Assembly: GCF_039555335.1 (NCBI RefSeq)
Contig: NC_092647.1
Location: 5,532,608-5,596,607 of the forward strand
From: Amphiura filiformis
Taxonomy: Eukaryota; Echinodermata; Ophiuroidea; Amphilepidida; Amphiuridae
Length of the DNA: 64,000 nt
Direction: 5' to 3'
The notes under the pieces: model-generated
Database searches by the model: none
The model's input: only the letters and a program-made list of their open reading frames with translations
Told to the model about the DNA's origin: nothing
Program-made: the position numbers and the translations under genes
Part shown: positions 1 to 13,800 of the stretch, piece by piece
How positions within the stretch are numbered: position 1 is the first letter of the stretch
How the letters are laid out: every line of letters begins with the position of its first letter

Positions 1-218
1 TATCTGTGTATGGAAAATTGAGAAAATTGCGATTGTAAATTAAATCAAAATAACACGCACACAAAAATATATGCCCCTTAAGGTAGGTGAAAACCTATAA
101 CAATTTGCACATACGCTTTATTTCGCACTAGGCGCTTTTAAAACAGGGGATGAATTCTAAATGCTTCGAGTCACATCGTACTAGGATGTGTCAAGGATAC
201 ATTCTAAACAAGATCTGT

Positions 219-649
219 TATAAGGTTCAAGAAGGGAGCATCTACAACATAGATGTGTTAGTTCCATTGTACATGATCAGGTTGTAAGATTTAAGATATT
301 CAAATTCCAAACGATTTTTTCATTTCCTGATATCTATTTTAAATATCTATACGTGTGTTTTTTTCTAGCGTGGTATTTTGATGATATAAGCCATCTTGAA
401 AATCATTATATTTATGGATTAAGGTTATAAGGATTATAAGGTTCAAGAAGGGAGCATCTACAACATAGATGTGTTAGTTCCATTGTACATGATCAGGTTG
501 TAAGATTTAAGATATTCAAATTCCAAACGATTTTTTCATTTCCTGATATCTATTTTAAATATCTATATGTGTGTTTTTTCTAGCGTGGTATTTTGATGAT
601 ATAAGCCATCCTCATTATGACTTGAAAATCATTATATTTATGGATTAAA
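219..649 (+). repeat. Tandem duplication, about 206-bp and 215-bp units
   Basis: Starting at ttataaggttcaagaaggga, 219-424 repeats at 435-649 with few differences. Copy 2 has about 12 extra bases after ataagccatc. Nothing else recognised in 1-1742; no GAD exon seen. Confidence 0.9.
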
Positions 650-1742
650 TCACATTAGAAGGATAAAAGTTAAAGGAGTATTTGGTGATTCTAGCATGCT
701 CTTTATATAGTATGTTTGAGCTGGTTTGAGTAGATATCCACGACAAAAGTTTATTGCCAAAATTCCACTTGATTCCAATTTTGCGTTGCTAGAATACTTT
801 GAGTTATGCATGAATATGTATATTACATTGCTCCATAGGCTACTATGCTGTAATTTTGTTCTGTTAATAGAACATTATATACAAATTTGACGAGGTTTTT
901 GCTTAGCGAATGATTCTGCAAGAATGTGTTTGCACACTAATATAATTATGTCGCCAAAGGTGTCCGGTTGTATAAAAATCTCCACTATTTTCTTCTTCTT
1001 TTTTTTGTTGTTGATAAAAGTGGTGGATGAGGCTGAGGATCAAGAAATGCCTTATACTTTTTGTAATAAACATCTTAAAAATATAATCCTTATGTCTTAA
1101 AAAGCAGTTTGAAACTGACTTTTAGCACGAACAAATCAAGGGCTTGAATTTTTGACATTTTTGATGGACGTACCCTTTAGGTACCTTTGATGACCTAAGT
1201 CAAATCAGTGCAATATTATAAGAATGGAGCTCGAAGCTCCATACCCTGATCGGTTAGGCAAGGTTGGTCGAATTAACCATTTTTATGCTGAAAATCATTT
1301 TTTAAATGTTTTAGATATTCTGCTACCAGTATGAACTTACATTCGGAAAAACCTTGAAGTCACCATTAAAAATGAGAAGAAACTCTCTTTAGCTACCGTA
1401 TAAAATTGTTATTTTACTTGCAAAAAATGTGCTTAGTTATCATTATATCATTATTGTGTTTAAAAACACAATTTGTCCTTTTTGGTAAACACGCTATAGT
1501 AAAGGAAAAATTCGACCTTTGGCGTTTCTGGAATGGAGTGTAGAAATTGCAAAAAAACACAGTCACACAAGCTACTTTTTTACTTATGGTGTGGCGGCCA
1601 CTATAAGTTTGTACCACAAGTTTAAAAGGACACATGATAATTGAGTGTGATTTTGAAGGCCGATTATCAAACTGTTTTGAGATAGAATAAATGAAGCCAA
1701 AATCTTATTTTCCAACTTTTTATTCTTCCCTATCTTGAACAG

Positions 1743-1833
1743 GTCACCCGAGATTCTTCAACCAGTTATCACAAGGTTTAGATGTCGTTTCGCTGGCTGG
1801 GGAATGGTTGACAGCAACAGCCAATACAAACAT
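1743..1833 (+). CDS. GAD: GAD exon a (first in window)
   Basis: Acceptor ...cttgaacag and donor at|gtaagt. The first two bases complete a Gly codon begun upstream. Encodes [15 protein letters not shown], then [14 protein letters not shown], and ends with two bases of the Met codon. The [14 protein letters not shown] stretch is GAD-like (CSAD has a different sequence here). An upstream exon ending in a single G is required and was not found. Confidence 0.95.
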
Positions 1834-4800
1834 GTAAGTGGTATTCTGTCACCAGTCAAGGAGGCAGACTGTCACATATACAGTGTGCCAATGAATTAAG
1901 GTACCAGTTATGTACACCCCTGTATATCTTAAACAAAGGCAAATATGTCTGATTTAAGACGTCATTTATTGAAATTGATTGAGAAATAAAGAAACGTTGA
2001 TCTAAAACCTAAGGAAGAAACGAAATCAAAAGTTGCACTATTATATTCTAATCAATGAAAGCACGACACTACTTTTAATGTGCTAATCAAAGGAAAGTAT
2101 GGCGCTAGTTTTCTTGTTCGCTTTGCGTATACTAATCAATAGGGCATGCAATGGAGCAAACGGCAACTTTTGAATTTGCATCTCCCCACGGTTTTGGAGC
2201 ACCGTGTCTCTATTTCGTGAACGGTTTTGACGAATGTGGTCTTAAATCCGAGCTAAAAGCTGCAGCTATTGGCCCCAATTATGATATATCTGTCTTTGTT
2301 TAGGATATACAGGGGTGAACATAACTGGTACCTTAATTATTTTGCGCACTGTAGCGCAAGAGTATGGCAGAATAATACATTCCTAGGACAATGGCTGCAC
2401 TGAACTCCTTATGTGGTCAGTTTGACTGGATCAGGAAACCCACAAGGTCAGCCAAGGTATACACAGGTATCCAGTACATGTGCCCTATCCTTTACTGAGG
2501 GAGACAATTTCAAATGGATACGGTAAATATTCTAAAGCTTGAGGAGAGCCAACTCTAGACATTTATGTGGATCCAAATTATTTTGGCTATTGCCTTTCTA
2601 ATAGAAATGGGATTCCTGGATGTGTCATGTGTATATAGGCTCCCAAGAAGGGATCTGTATTTATTAACCTAATATGTATGACAAAGAATGTCTGCAATTT
2701 GTGCTATTATTTATAACAAACAAAATACTACAAATGTCGAAACATTTGACCAATATCAATGCACCCACCTTCAAGGAAAAATTAATCAATCCTGCGCGCG
2801 AGTATCCACTCCGTCTATTTTCTAACGTTTTGTCTGATCGGCTACGTGTTTCTAAGAATGCTTGAAAGGTATTTTAGAAGTCGAAGTTTTGTTAATATAA
2901 ATAGTAAAACGCTTGTTTCAAATAGGGATAATTTTAAATACTTGTGTTCTATGGAGAACGTGTTTTATCATAATACCGGTATGTTACATCTGCTTTGGAT
3001 AACCGTGGGTCTTTAAGTGGCATTTGTGCAAGCTCAATTATACTGAAATTTGTGCCCTGTAAACTGAAACTTAAGAATTGCGCTATTCCAGTTGAAACCC
3101 ATACACCCCTTATGGAATATATGACCTTAGTTTCCCAGACAGGGATGTAGATGGGGTCGCCCGCCCATTCAGGTAATACAATTAAATTCACACCCCTTGT
3201 GTGGAAGATTAAGATCATATATTCCATAAGGGGTATATGGGTTTCAACTGGAATAGACCAATACTACAGTTTCAGTTTACAGAGCACAATTTTCAGCATA
3301 ATTGAGCTTGCACAAATGCCACTTACAGACCCACGGTTATCCAAAGCAGATGTAACATATTATGGTATAACACGTTCTAATTGAGCTTGCACAAGGCCAT
3401 GTCTTCCATAGGGTGTAAGGATTTCAGCCGGAATAGTCCATTTTGTATATCGTTTAGATATGGGACATCTGCAACGTAGCGGTTCAGCGACCTTTTCATT
3501 GCATTTACCAGACAATTTAACAAATATATTTTGTGGTCAATTGCAATTTCTTCCGTGTTGATTAACAACATGATACATTTCTATTTTCCATTTCTCAAGG
3601 TTCACATTTGAAATAGCTCCTGCATTCATTATGATTGAACGAACAGTGCTAAAAAAGATGAGGGAAATCATCGGTTTCAAAGACGGTGATGGAATATTCT
3701 GTCCAGGTAAAAATATTTTTCACTAATGATATTCACTGTTATTAATTTTGGTTGCTTGTTTTAATTCAATTTGTCATTTTTTTCAGGGGATACAAAGTAT
3801 ATCTCATCAGATAAATTGTAAGAAGTTCATCATAACATTTTGGGTCTTTGTTTTTGGGGTGCACTTCCTTTCAGTTGTTGAAATTTAAACAGTAATAATT
3901 TAGGTAATGTCATAGCAAAATTGAATATAATTCCAAGGTTGGGTTTGACATCCTGCTCTTAAAAAATACAAAACTATTTCTTTAATTGGAAATATGCATT
4001 TTAGTGTATTTTATGTATACTACTACCCCAACATTCTTACCCCCTTAACCACCCAGATGTTAGTTTCAATAATTACTTTGACCTTTACAATAACTAGTAG
4101 GAATTTGACCTACTTCTGAGTTGAAAATATTGAATAAAACTGTTACAATAACAGCTAATAACGTTACCATGAATGATTTAAAATACAATCTAGCATTTGT
4201 TAATGGCATTAAAAATAATTTGTCCAGTATAATTGTAGAATTGTTTTCGTTTCGTATCTTTTGCTTGAATTATTACGAAAAACGAGCAGACACTGATCAG
4301 ATTTACCAAACTTAGAGAGGAGTACAATGGGTTATTCCATTTAAAATCCATATTACCCCTTTGCAAGATTGTGGAAATATCTTCAACCCGAATCTTCCAC
4401 AGAGGGAGGGCGAGTTTCAAATAGAGTTGGTTAATGTGCTAATTCCATTTGAAATTCCAAAATCTACCACAGGGGTAGCGTGGATTTTAAATGGAATAGC
4501 CCAATGGATGTTGACAAAGAGATGGGATACATCACAGATTTGATGATTGAACTAGTTACGAAAACCAAATCAAAAATTTACACTGACCAATTGTTCTTTG
4601 TGTATAGACTTCTAATACCAGCATCGCATAATTATTTGTTGTCATTATTAAGCCACGAGGATTCTGCTGTTATTACCTAATAGCTGGACAACCTAGAGGC
4701 TATTCGTAGCTACGAATACATGCATATTTCCCTATGTACCACTTGACCCGGGGAAGTTTGAGCTGTTGACCATCCGGAGTGGGCTGCACAAATATAATAT

Positions 4801-7800
4801 TATGTTTTGGTTAATATTAGAATAGCCAGTTGATATTAAATCATATTGAGAGAAAATAAAAGGGAAATTGATTTCTACCAATGACCTTTATTGAAAGATA
4901 AACACTATAAATGGAAAACTAGGATGCTATGAGCACAATGGCAATATTTTAACAAAAGCCCTGACAACTATAATGTCAAACAAGGACTGATAGTAAATAT
5001 TTTATTTTTTAGATTTTTTTTCTTTTTTGTTGGGACGTTTGAATATCAATACATTAAAAGTCTGCGTCACCCTAGGGTCAAGCGTGCATTACTGTTGATC
5101 AGTGCTGCTGCTAAAAAAAGAATACTCGTACGGACGCGCAAGGACATTGCTTATTTGCAAAAATAAATATATACGAATACCCACAGTGTTTGTGTAGAAG
5201 ACAATTGATGGAACACTTGCATTCGTCATTATTATAATCCCCTGACCCCAAATCCTGTCCTTTTAAAAGTAACCAACATCAATTAATTTATAGGAAAAAT
5301 ATTCGAAATATGAGACATGTGGGAAGTAAATAGTAAATATTTTATTTTCTAGATATTTTGACTTCTTTTGCTGAGGCGTTTGAATATGAACTACACCCCT
5401 TGATAAATGTGTGACTATTTTTGCATTTTTCTCAAAAAGTGATAACACACTGGTAACAAAATTATTATAGGGGCAAGGATATTTACAAAAATACAGTTAC
5501 TACACTGGAATAGCAGTGACTCAAGACAAGCGCTACGTTATTTATGATAAGAACATATTCGGAATAGGAACATGTGGGAAGGCAAGCAAGTTAAGAACTT
5601 AGCAAAATGTTGATACTAAAATGATGGTTTTTGTCAAACATTATTTACTCTGTCACTGATTTTAATCTTTACCCCAAAGGCACGGTATAATGTTGAGAAT
5701 TGTGCGTTTAAATTTTCCGATTAATAGTTAGTTACCTTTGTGATTTGCTCCCACGAAATGAACATAAACATAGAAAATAAACGACAGGAATTTTTGTTTT
5801 TACTATCCTCTACCGTGTGATAGACGACAGGCAGGTCCAATATTTTGAGTAGTGGATGCCAGCGTGTTGAACCTTCCTGTCGTCTATCATAGGTAGAGGA
5901 TAGTAAAAACAAAAATTCCTATCGTTGTTTCGAAATAAGCTTTTATCATAGATATCTGAACCACAAAACACGTAAAAGAGAATGTTATAGAATCGTGAAA
6001 TACCGCTTTCAGTAAAGATCCGTCTGCCAAAGCTTCAAAACAAATTATTGTGTTTGATTTACCAAAAGCTAAATCGTGTTACATCGGACTCCTCTGCTCT
6101 CTGACTTGCACTGACTTCGTATCAAAGGTTCAAAACTCTGCTCTGTGAGTACAATGTACACTGTACATGCCATTGAATGGATCTGCCCCCAATACATGAA
6201 AGACTGTCTGGCGGTGACCTCGAATTGGCGATCCGTTCAGGTCATAGTCTGAACCTTCATGTTCCTAAGATACGTAAATGTCCTGGAGACAGAACCGTCT
6301 AAGTTGCTGGCCACATGTTATGGAGCATTATGCCAAGTCACATATGCAATGCCATCACTGTTGAAATCTTCAAGTCATCTCTAAACATACTTGTTTGAGA
6401 ATTCTTATGTTTAGTTTACATTCTTTCATGTTTACTTTTTATTTTAGTCCTTTAAACCTTTAGGTAAAGACACTTTAGCAGGTGTTGGTTAATGTAATAT
6501 AATGATGGTAATGTAATATAGATAAATCAGGTACATGTGTAACATAATTTCTTATCAATTGGGCATTGTTATCTCCATGTGTTCTCAAATAAACTACACC
6601 CAAACCCTCCCATTAAATGTTTTAATTTATTATATGCGATTGTCCTGTGGCGGTTGTCTATTTAGATTATACAATAACTGATGGAATTTATTTTCATTTC
6701 AGGCGGTGCCATCTCCAACCTTTACGCAGTTCTAGCTGCCAGACACAAGTGCATGCCAGCATGCAAAAGGCGTGGTCTTTCGGGCATGAGGACTCTAACC
6801 ATGTTTACATCAGAACACGTAAGCCGTATTAAAGGAAGCTGGTCCGATCAACAACCTCATCCCCACTTTTTTACATCAAAATTGAGATTTGTAAAGCTCA
6901 TATTTTTCTTATTAATTCCGGGGAATATTAGAGCTGAAAGATGTTTAATTTGGATTTTGAGAGACAAAATGTGTCTCAAGTAGGTTAATCCCACAGACAA
7001 AAAAGATAACAGACCACGTCCAAGCAGTCAAAGTTTCAGCATCACCCGATAATGAGGGCCGATTGTTTCATGAAATGCGATAGGCAAACATGTTCCGCAC
7101 TTACCGCGTATTTTTACGGTCTATGGCGCGTAATCTTGAAGGCCCACAACGCTCTATCGCATATACGCGAAGGCACGCAACGCTGGTGTGATTGTAAGAC
7201 ACGGCATGATCGAACAATCGGCCCTCGTGAATATGCGAGAATTCACAGCATACAATGCACGGGGACTTTGACTGTTGATACATGGTCTGTAGGTGTTAAT
7301 CCTCTTATTGGGTGACTCCATACAAGAGCGGAATCCTCATTGTGATCTACAGGGATGTGCATCTATAATAACAAGTCTACAAGACATCCGCATCCGGGAG
7401 ATGAGCGCGTAGTGAGCGCGTTTCTTGTATTAAGTACGTTACATCGCGTTGCAGTGCGTGTAAAGTTCTCATGACACGATGTCGTTTTCGTGTAGGGCGA
7501 TCACGGTCGGCCGATGCCGTCTGCTTGCACTTTCGGGCCTTAAAGGAGATCACATTGATCCGCATCCCAGGAGTGTGCATTGATGTGGATCCCGCTTTCC
7601 ATGTACAGTACAGCAACAATGGGTCTTAAAATATACGTTTTTGGCTCTCCAAGAAGGTGGAAATAGCTTGATGAAATCGGGCCAACCCTCCTTTAATTAA
7701 GTTTGACCAAATCACTAATACTTATAAATATCTATATTCCTAATTCAGTCGCATATTGTTTCGCTGCTGTCTGGGAAGTAAAGTAAAGGTTTTTTTGCTG

Positions 7801-10800
7801 GTTTTCTCAGAATATTCTATCGTACTACATTATTGACACACACAACCCGCACACCCCACTTGTACACCCACACAAATGTTAACACGATGACAGCACTTGA
7901 TCTGTTAAAAAAACTTGTGCCGTATTGTAAAAAGGTAATATCGTCAATAATTATTTTCCCTAGTTTGTTTTTTATTGAACCGATACAAAACGCACACTGT
8001 TGTTATAATCTATTTTTGAAACTTTGTTTTCTTATTGTAGGCTCATTTTTCAATCAAAAGAGCTGCAGCAATATCGGGCGTTGGAACGGATAATGTGGTG
8101 CTAGTTAATGTAGATAATAGGTAAGTCGTTACATTACTTTGATTACTACAATCCTGGAAAAAAAGGTTGGCACACTTTGCCTGTCTTTTGGTATATCTCT
8201 TCCCCCGCTCCCCCAATTCAATGTTGGACCAAGCCATGTTGTCAACAGGTCCGTGAGACCCTCCAACATTGAAAGATGGGGAGTGAGGGAAGGGTGAGAT
8301 ATAGGGGGGAGTCTGTACTTTACTATATTGCACTCGCCTCTCCAATTTTGATAGGGCACGCATTTCCATTATTTAGTGCAAGTGTGCCAACTATTTTTTT
8401 CCTGGATTGTAGCGTCCTTTATTGAGCAAGCAAACTAACAAGCACTAAATAGCAACAACAACAACAACAACAACAACAACAAACAAGGATCTTTACACGA
8501 GTCTTTTTGTTTTACTTTTGAATAAAATAGAATACAAGAATAATTAAATTTTTAAAAGTGCAAAAGTTAACAAGTATCAGGAAAGTGCTCATTAGTAATC
8601 CGTAGGGATTATATGTGACGTGTCATGTCAAAAGGAGACACTTTTGGGCAGGATTGTAAATGGAGAAATAGCCAAAATCTGCTTGGGGTGATATTTTCAC
8701 AATTTGGGTTTGTTGTTGCGAATTTGTGATGTTATTAATGTTAAAAATATTGCCTGATAATTTCAGACCGGAATATAACTGGCATTTTGTATTTTTTTGA
8801 GACATTTTCCAAGGTAATTCATACTCTCAACATTGTCAATAATATTTTTAAAGGCCGATATCTCAACTTCTAATTTTATAACATCATAACTTACGAACTT
8901 AATATCTTCGCTTAGGAATGTCCGATTTCATTGGGGAAAACCGCGGCGTGGAGCAAAATATCTCTATATTTAAGCTAATGTAAAAACCTCAAAATTGATA
9001 ACCTGCTCAAAAGTGTTTCTTTTTGACATGACACGTCACATATAAGCATGCACGCTGGGCATAGGCTGGCTTGAAACAATGTTTCAGATAATAACAATAG
9101 CTAATCCAAACATTTACGTAAATGTCGTTTGTCCAGTATCAAAGATTGATTGACAAGTATTGTTAAGTTACTTGGATTGATTGACAGGTCTATTGACAAA
9201 TAATGATATCAAAAAGGAAAGGCGTTTTGGTTTTGTATCGTATCTTTTATATTATAAAAAATATAAAAAGTGAGCAGATATTGATCAGATACAGAAAACC
9301 TAGAGGAATTACAACGGGATGATGGAATGAATTACAGACTAATTACGAAAACCAAGGATTTGAACCGAGCCACTTTACTTCTTTAAAAAAATTATAATAC
9401 ATGATAACAGACAAACGTCAAAACGTCATTTAGATACATGCACGCATTCTATATTTGTTCTTGACGTTTATCATCATGTGAGACAATACAATCGCATGCA
9501 ATGCAAGTGAGTGAAGCATCGTTTACCGGTAAAAGCGCGGTGATTTCCAGATTCCGATACCCGATCTAACTGTAACAAACACACACTATACCAAAGTTAT
9601 TAGAGGATTCGTAACTATACATATCGGTGTATTATCGTGTAACTTAATAAGCCGTTTCTTAATTGAAATCTTCTAATTTCCTCCGCAGTTGGATAATATA
9701 TCTAAAAGCTCTTCTTAAATATACTGAAATTCCCATTTTTCATGAAAAATACAAGCATGCAAAACGTACACTGAATGTTTGAACCATTAAAATTTTATAA
9801 TCAATATTGATTCTTGAATGATATTAATGTTTACCAACGGGGCATCATAATTCATTATTGATATTTCAAAAATCAAATTCCATATACCCACTGCAATGAA
9901 ATCAACAATTTCTCGCGGCAATTGTTTTAACATCAGGAAAGGAATGTCTTATTTAAGGACAATAACAAAATACCGGTCGAGTTGAATCGAACGTGTCCAT
10001 ATCTCCCAGCTATAAATTCAACATCTTAACGTCCCGTAGTATCAGAGGTCGTCAATCGCTGCTAGCGCGGGAAACTCTAAACTAGTTTATAATCCAGTCG
10101 CCAGCGACAATGATATAGCCTAGGTATCTAACCAATTCTATACACCGAACCCTATTCTTAAATTCAGAGCAAGAACAAGCGATATTTCAATGCCCAATCG
10201 CTCCTCGGTAACGACTGGAATATGAATCCACCTAAAATTGCGATTCATTCTGTTGGCAATAAGTGGTTGCAGTTTCTTCTTCGTATCACAGACCATTTAC
10301 TCGAGTGAGACGATAGGGCAAATACACTTTTCTCCATTTGTAATGTAATGCCTATGTCCGTTTACTTATGAAGGATGTAAACCTCAAAGATTTACGTGGC
10401 AATAGAGGGATAAACGCATATCTGATGCATCAAGGGACAAATGGATTCTATAACGGGGGTGGACGATCGATTTGTAAATTAAATGAGTAGAACCATCTAG
10501 AATTGGACTGGATCAGTATCATAGTAAGAGCTTTAGCGCGGCTGTTTTACGTCGGGAAGAAAAAAAGACGGTTTGCTGATCTCCCGGGAGGAAAGCTGAA
10601 CAAACTTCAGAAATCTATAACTGCGCGTGTCACTTGAGTTTTCGGCGCCGTAAGCTTTGGTAGTTTAGTTAATCGAATCAGTCGTTTACTGTGTGGTTTA
10701 CTGCCTGTGGAAAGGTAAACAGTGAGAAACATGCTTAGCTCTCAGTATAGAAACATATAGTACCTATTAGGAGCATGAAAGAAAAAAATGGTTGCAACTT

Positions 10801-13800
10801 AAGAGGCGAGCAAGTTTGTTGTTTGCCTATGTAGTCTCGATGAGTAGGATTGAGGCATTGTGATCTATGATCGAGTTTCCATGCGATCTTTGATGGTTGC
10901 TTAACGATTTGAATATTGCTATGTAACGGTTTATTAAAAGAAGTTTGATATTTGGATACAAAGATTAAAACTTTTAGTCGCTGTAGATCTGTAGCACGCT
11001 CTTTAATATACCGATTCTTGCTATCAAATTGGTAATGACGTCATGGTGTTGATGACGTAATAAAACCAGATGGCTCGGTTATTGCATATTAGGGTGGGGG
11101 CAAAAACACTTTTTTTCTCGGATCGACTTGGAACTCTGAGAGAATTTTACTGGGGTATATACTAGTATTGTGCTGAAATATCAGTATGATCGAAGCATGT
11201 TTCACCCAGGCAGTAGATTTTCACATCCAAGTCGATCCGAGAAAAAGTGTTTTTCGCCCCACCCTATAATGCATATAGACAGTAGAAAGATGGTTATTGG
11301 TTCAAATTTCGTCCAGTTTGGAATTGTTTTATTATGAGTTTTGAAAGCATAATTTTCTTATAAACAGCCATTTCATCAAAATTGCAGCGCTGCTGTTTTA
11401 ATGTCTATTTAAATACCAGAATCAGTTCAGTTGCTGTTGTGACACAGATCATGTTTGTGGTTATATAGGGTGGTGCGTTTAAACATGTTGGGTTTTATTT
11501 TTTTTGTTAGGGTTTTATAGGGATAGGATTTTATATAAACAATGGCCGGCAAAAAAAGTTAAACAAGCTGAGTGTAATCGGGTAATTAAGTGGCTAAAAG
11601 CTAAAAATCGTTCAACATTGTAGGTAAAGAACATTTCAGCGAAGCGACATTGGAAAACTTTGAAGAATATAAAACGCAAGAAAAAAAATCAAGATTTTTA
11701 ACATGACAGCCTCCACAGTGCAAGTTGAATCCTGAAAATTGGTAATTTTTTTCAGATTTCACAGCAATTTTAGTGAATTGTGATAAGTTTATAAGTAGGT
11801 AAATAAAACTAAATGAAATTATTATGTTTTGATGGTAATTATTGTATATTTTTGTTTACAATATACAAAATAAAATATAGTGAGCCATGTTTGAACGCAC
11901 CACCCTATATTTTTCAAACATCACCCTAACGGATAATGTGGATTATTGGCGGTAATTACCAAAGTCAACGCGCCTTATCAAAACGTAAAGACGCATTTGA
12001 TTTCAAGATCATATCAACAAAAATATTAAATCCGGTGTAATTTGAAACGGCAATACATTTGAAATAAATTTGAAATGCTATATTGTTATCCAAAATAAAT
12101 TTAGAATACCTTTTAGCGTTATATTAAAAATAAGGCCAAGTAAAAATAAAAACATGTTTCTCGTCCGGGTTTTTAAAAATTAGGAGAATGAGGGCCTTTT
12201 TATTTTGTATTTTTTATTGGAAAACGACGCTAAATACCTGTATTTGGCACCATATTTCGGGTATTCAACATACAGATTGATATCTGAGAAAAGGAGGAGG
12301 CCCTTTTATTTTATTGTTTTGAGAGGTAGACCCCTTTAGTGATCACAAAACTCTTCTTAAATGATGTATTATGCATTTACAAAGCCGTAAAAAAGGTTTC
12401 AACTTCTGAAACATCTTTTTCAACAAGTTATAACTGAAAGTTTACAAAATAAAAAGAAATTTGAAAAATCTTCAAAAAATGAGGAGGGCGCGGACGAGAA
12501 ACATGGTTTTTTTACTCGGCCTAATCATTCTCAATTTACTATAGCATAAACGTCTTTTTCAATTAATCGGCTCCCGTGTTTTATTTATGTGATTATTCTA
12601 AGAGAATGATTTTTTTCTCGAGCGTGAACACTTCATTAATAAATACGTTCCAGTTTTCTTTCTATATTAAAACAGTTTTCAAACACATCTGAAATTAACA
12701 CAACATAACGTGTACGTGTGGGCTTTACCTTCGCCCCAGGTCCGTTGATAACGCCCGATACCAAGAAATCATTTCATGTTATTATCAAATGTCATGGGAT
12801 TTCAAAGAAGATCCGCCTCCGCATACATGGTTATTTTGGTTAATCTTTTGTCAATTACTCGTCAGGCATACGCCTTTATCGTGTATCTTTCTATATTTCT
12901 TTCTTTTCTGTTTGTATCATTATAAAAATTATGTCCAGATTTTTATTAAAGTGCCCTTTTCAATATATTTTGAGAATTTCACCCACAATGTTTTATCATT
13001 TGAACAAATGAAGAAATATGTCAATGATTTTTTACACAGTTAGAAAAATCACCTCTTTCTGAATTGATAATTTTGCAACTATACAGATATCTTTTACATG
13101 GAAAAGGATCGAATATGACATTAAACAGCTACCTTCGACTATATTTATAAATACCTATATATAAATGCGCACGTGACCCATGGGCACGGCATACCAAGAC
13201 CAGCAAGCGTGATCAAATCCTCATGCTATTGACATGGATAGGAAGTCTTTGAATAAATATCATCAAATTTAAGTATTAATTGAATTTTGTAATATGTTAT
13301 CAAAAACAAATTTTGAAAATATTTGCGGTTGGAAAACAAATATTTATTGACGGAAACAATTCGCTGTCGTAGTGCACATTACTACCGTCGTTAGTAACCA
13401 TTGGTTACTGCTCCAAGCCTGGGCTCATACACCTGTTCCGAATTTTGATATGCCATAGGCTTTGTGTTGTGATTATTTCGGTCAGTGGTTCGTAACAAAG
13501 AAATCGTGATCCAGTTGACCTAGCAACGGTCATATTCTAACGTGCACTACGACAGAGAATTACAATAATATCACAAAGTTCAACAAAAGAGACAAGTTTG
13601 CTACACAGTCTGGTATTGTTTACCGCCTTTGCATTCAAATACATTCAAATGAACAGGATGGCCACCCGGTGTGTCAAATGTTACTTCCAGACGTCCTATC
13701 TACAAGCTGTTATTGCAGGGCGGAGGTGGTTACGCGCGCGCGTATTTATGAATACGTATTTATAATTATATACATAAAGTTGTGTTTCTTCTTTCATTAA

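Noticed and set aside
1..1742. Upstream GAD exon ending in G before GHPRFFNQL
   Set aside because: Searched for a Lys-Thr-Gly type end with a donor; none found, so the exon is likely outside the window.
3781..3830. tttttcag|gggatac as a possible GAD exon
   Set aside because: Product does not match GAD, and exon c at 6703 continues the protein exactly.
7052..7315. 87-residue ORF
   Set aside because: Lies over the fold-back element 7054-7226 and has an antisense partner ORF, as expected of a palindrome.
8043..8369. 108-residue minus-strand ORF
   Set aside because: Antisense to GAD exon d and the adjoining inverted-repeat element.
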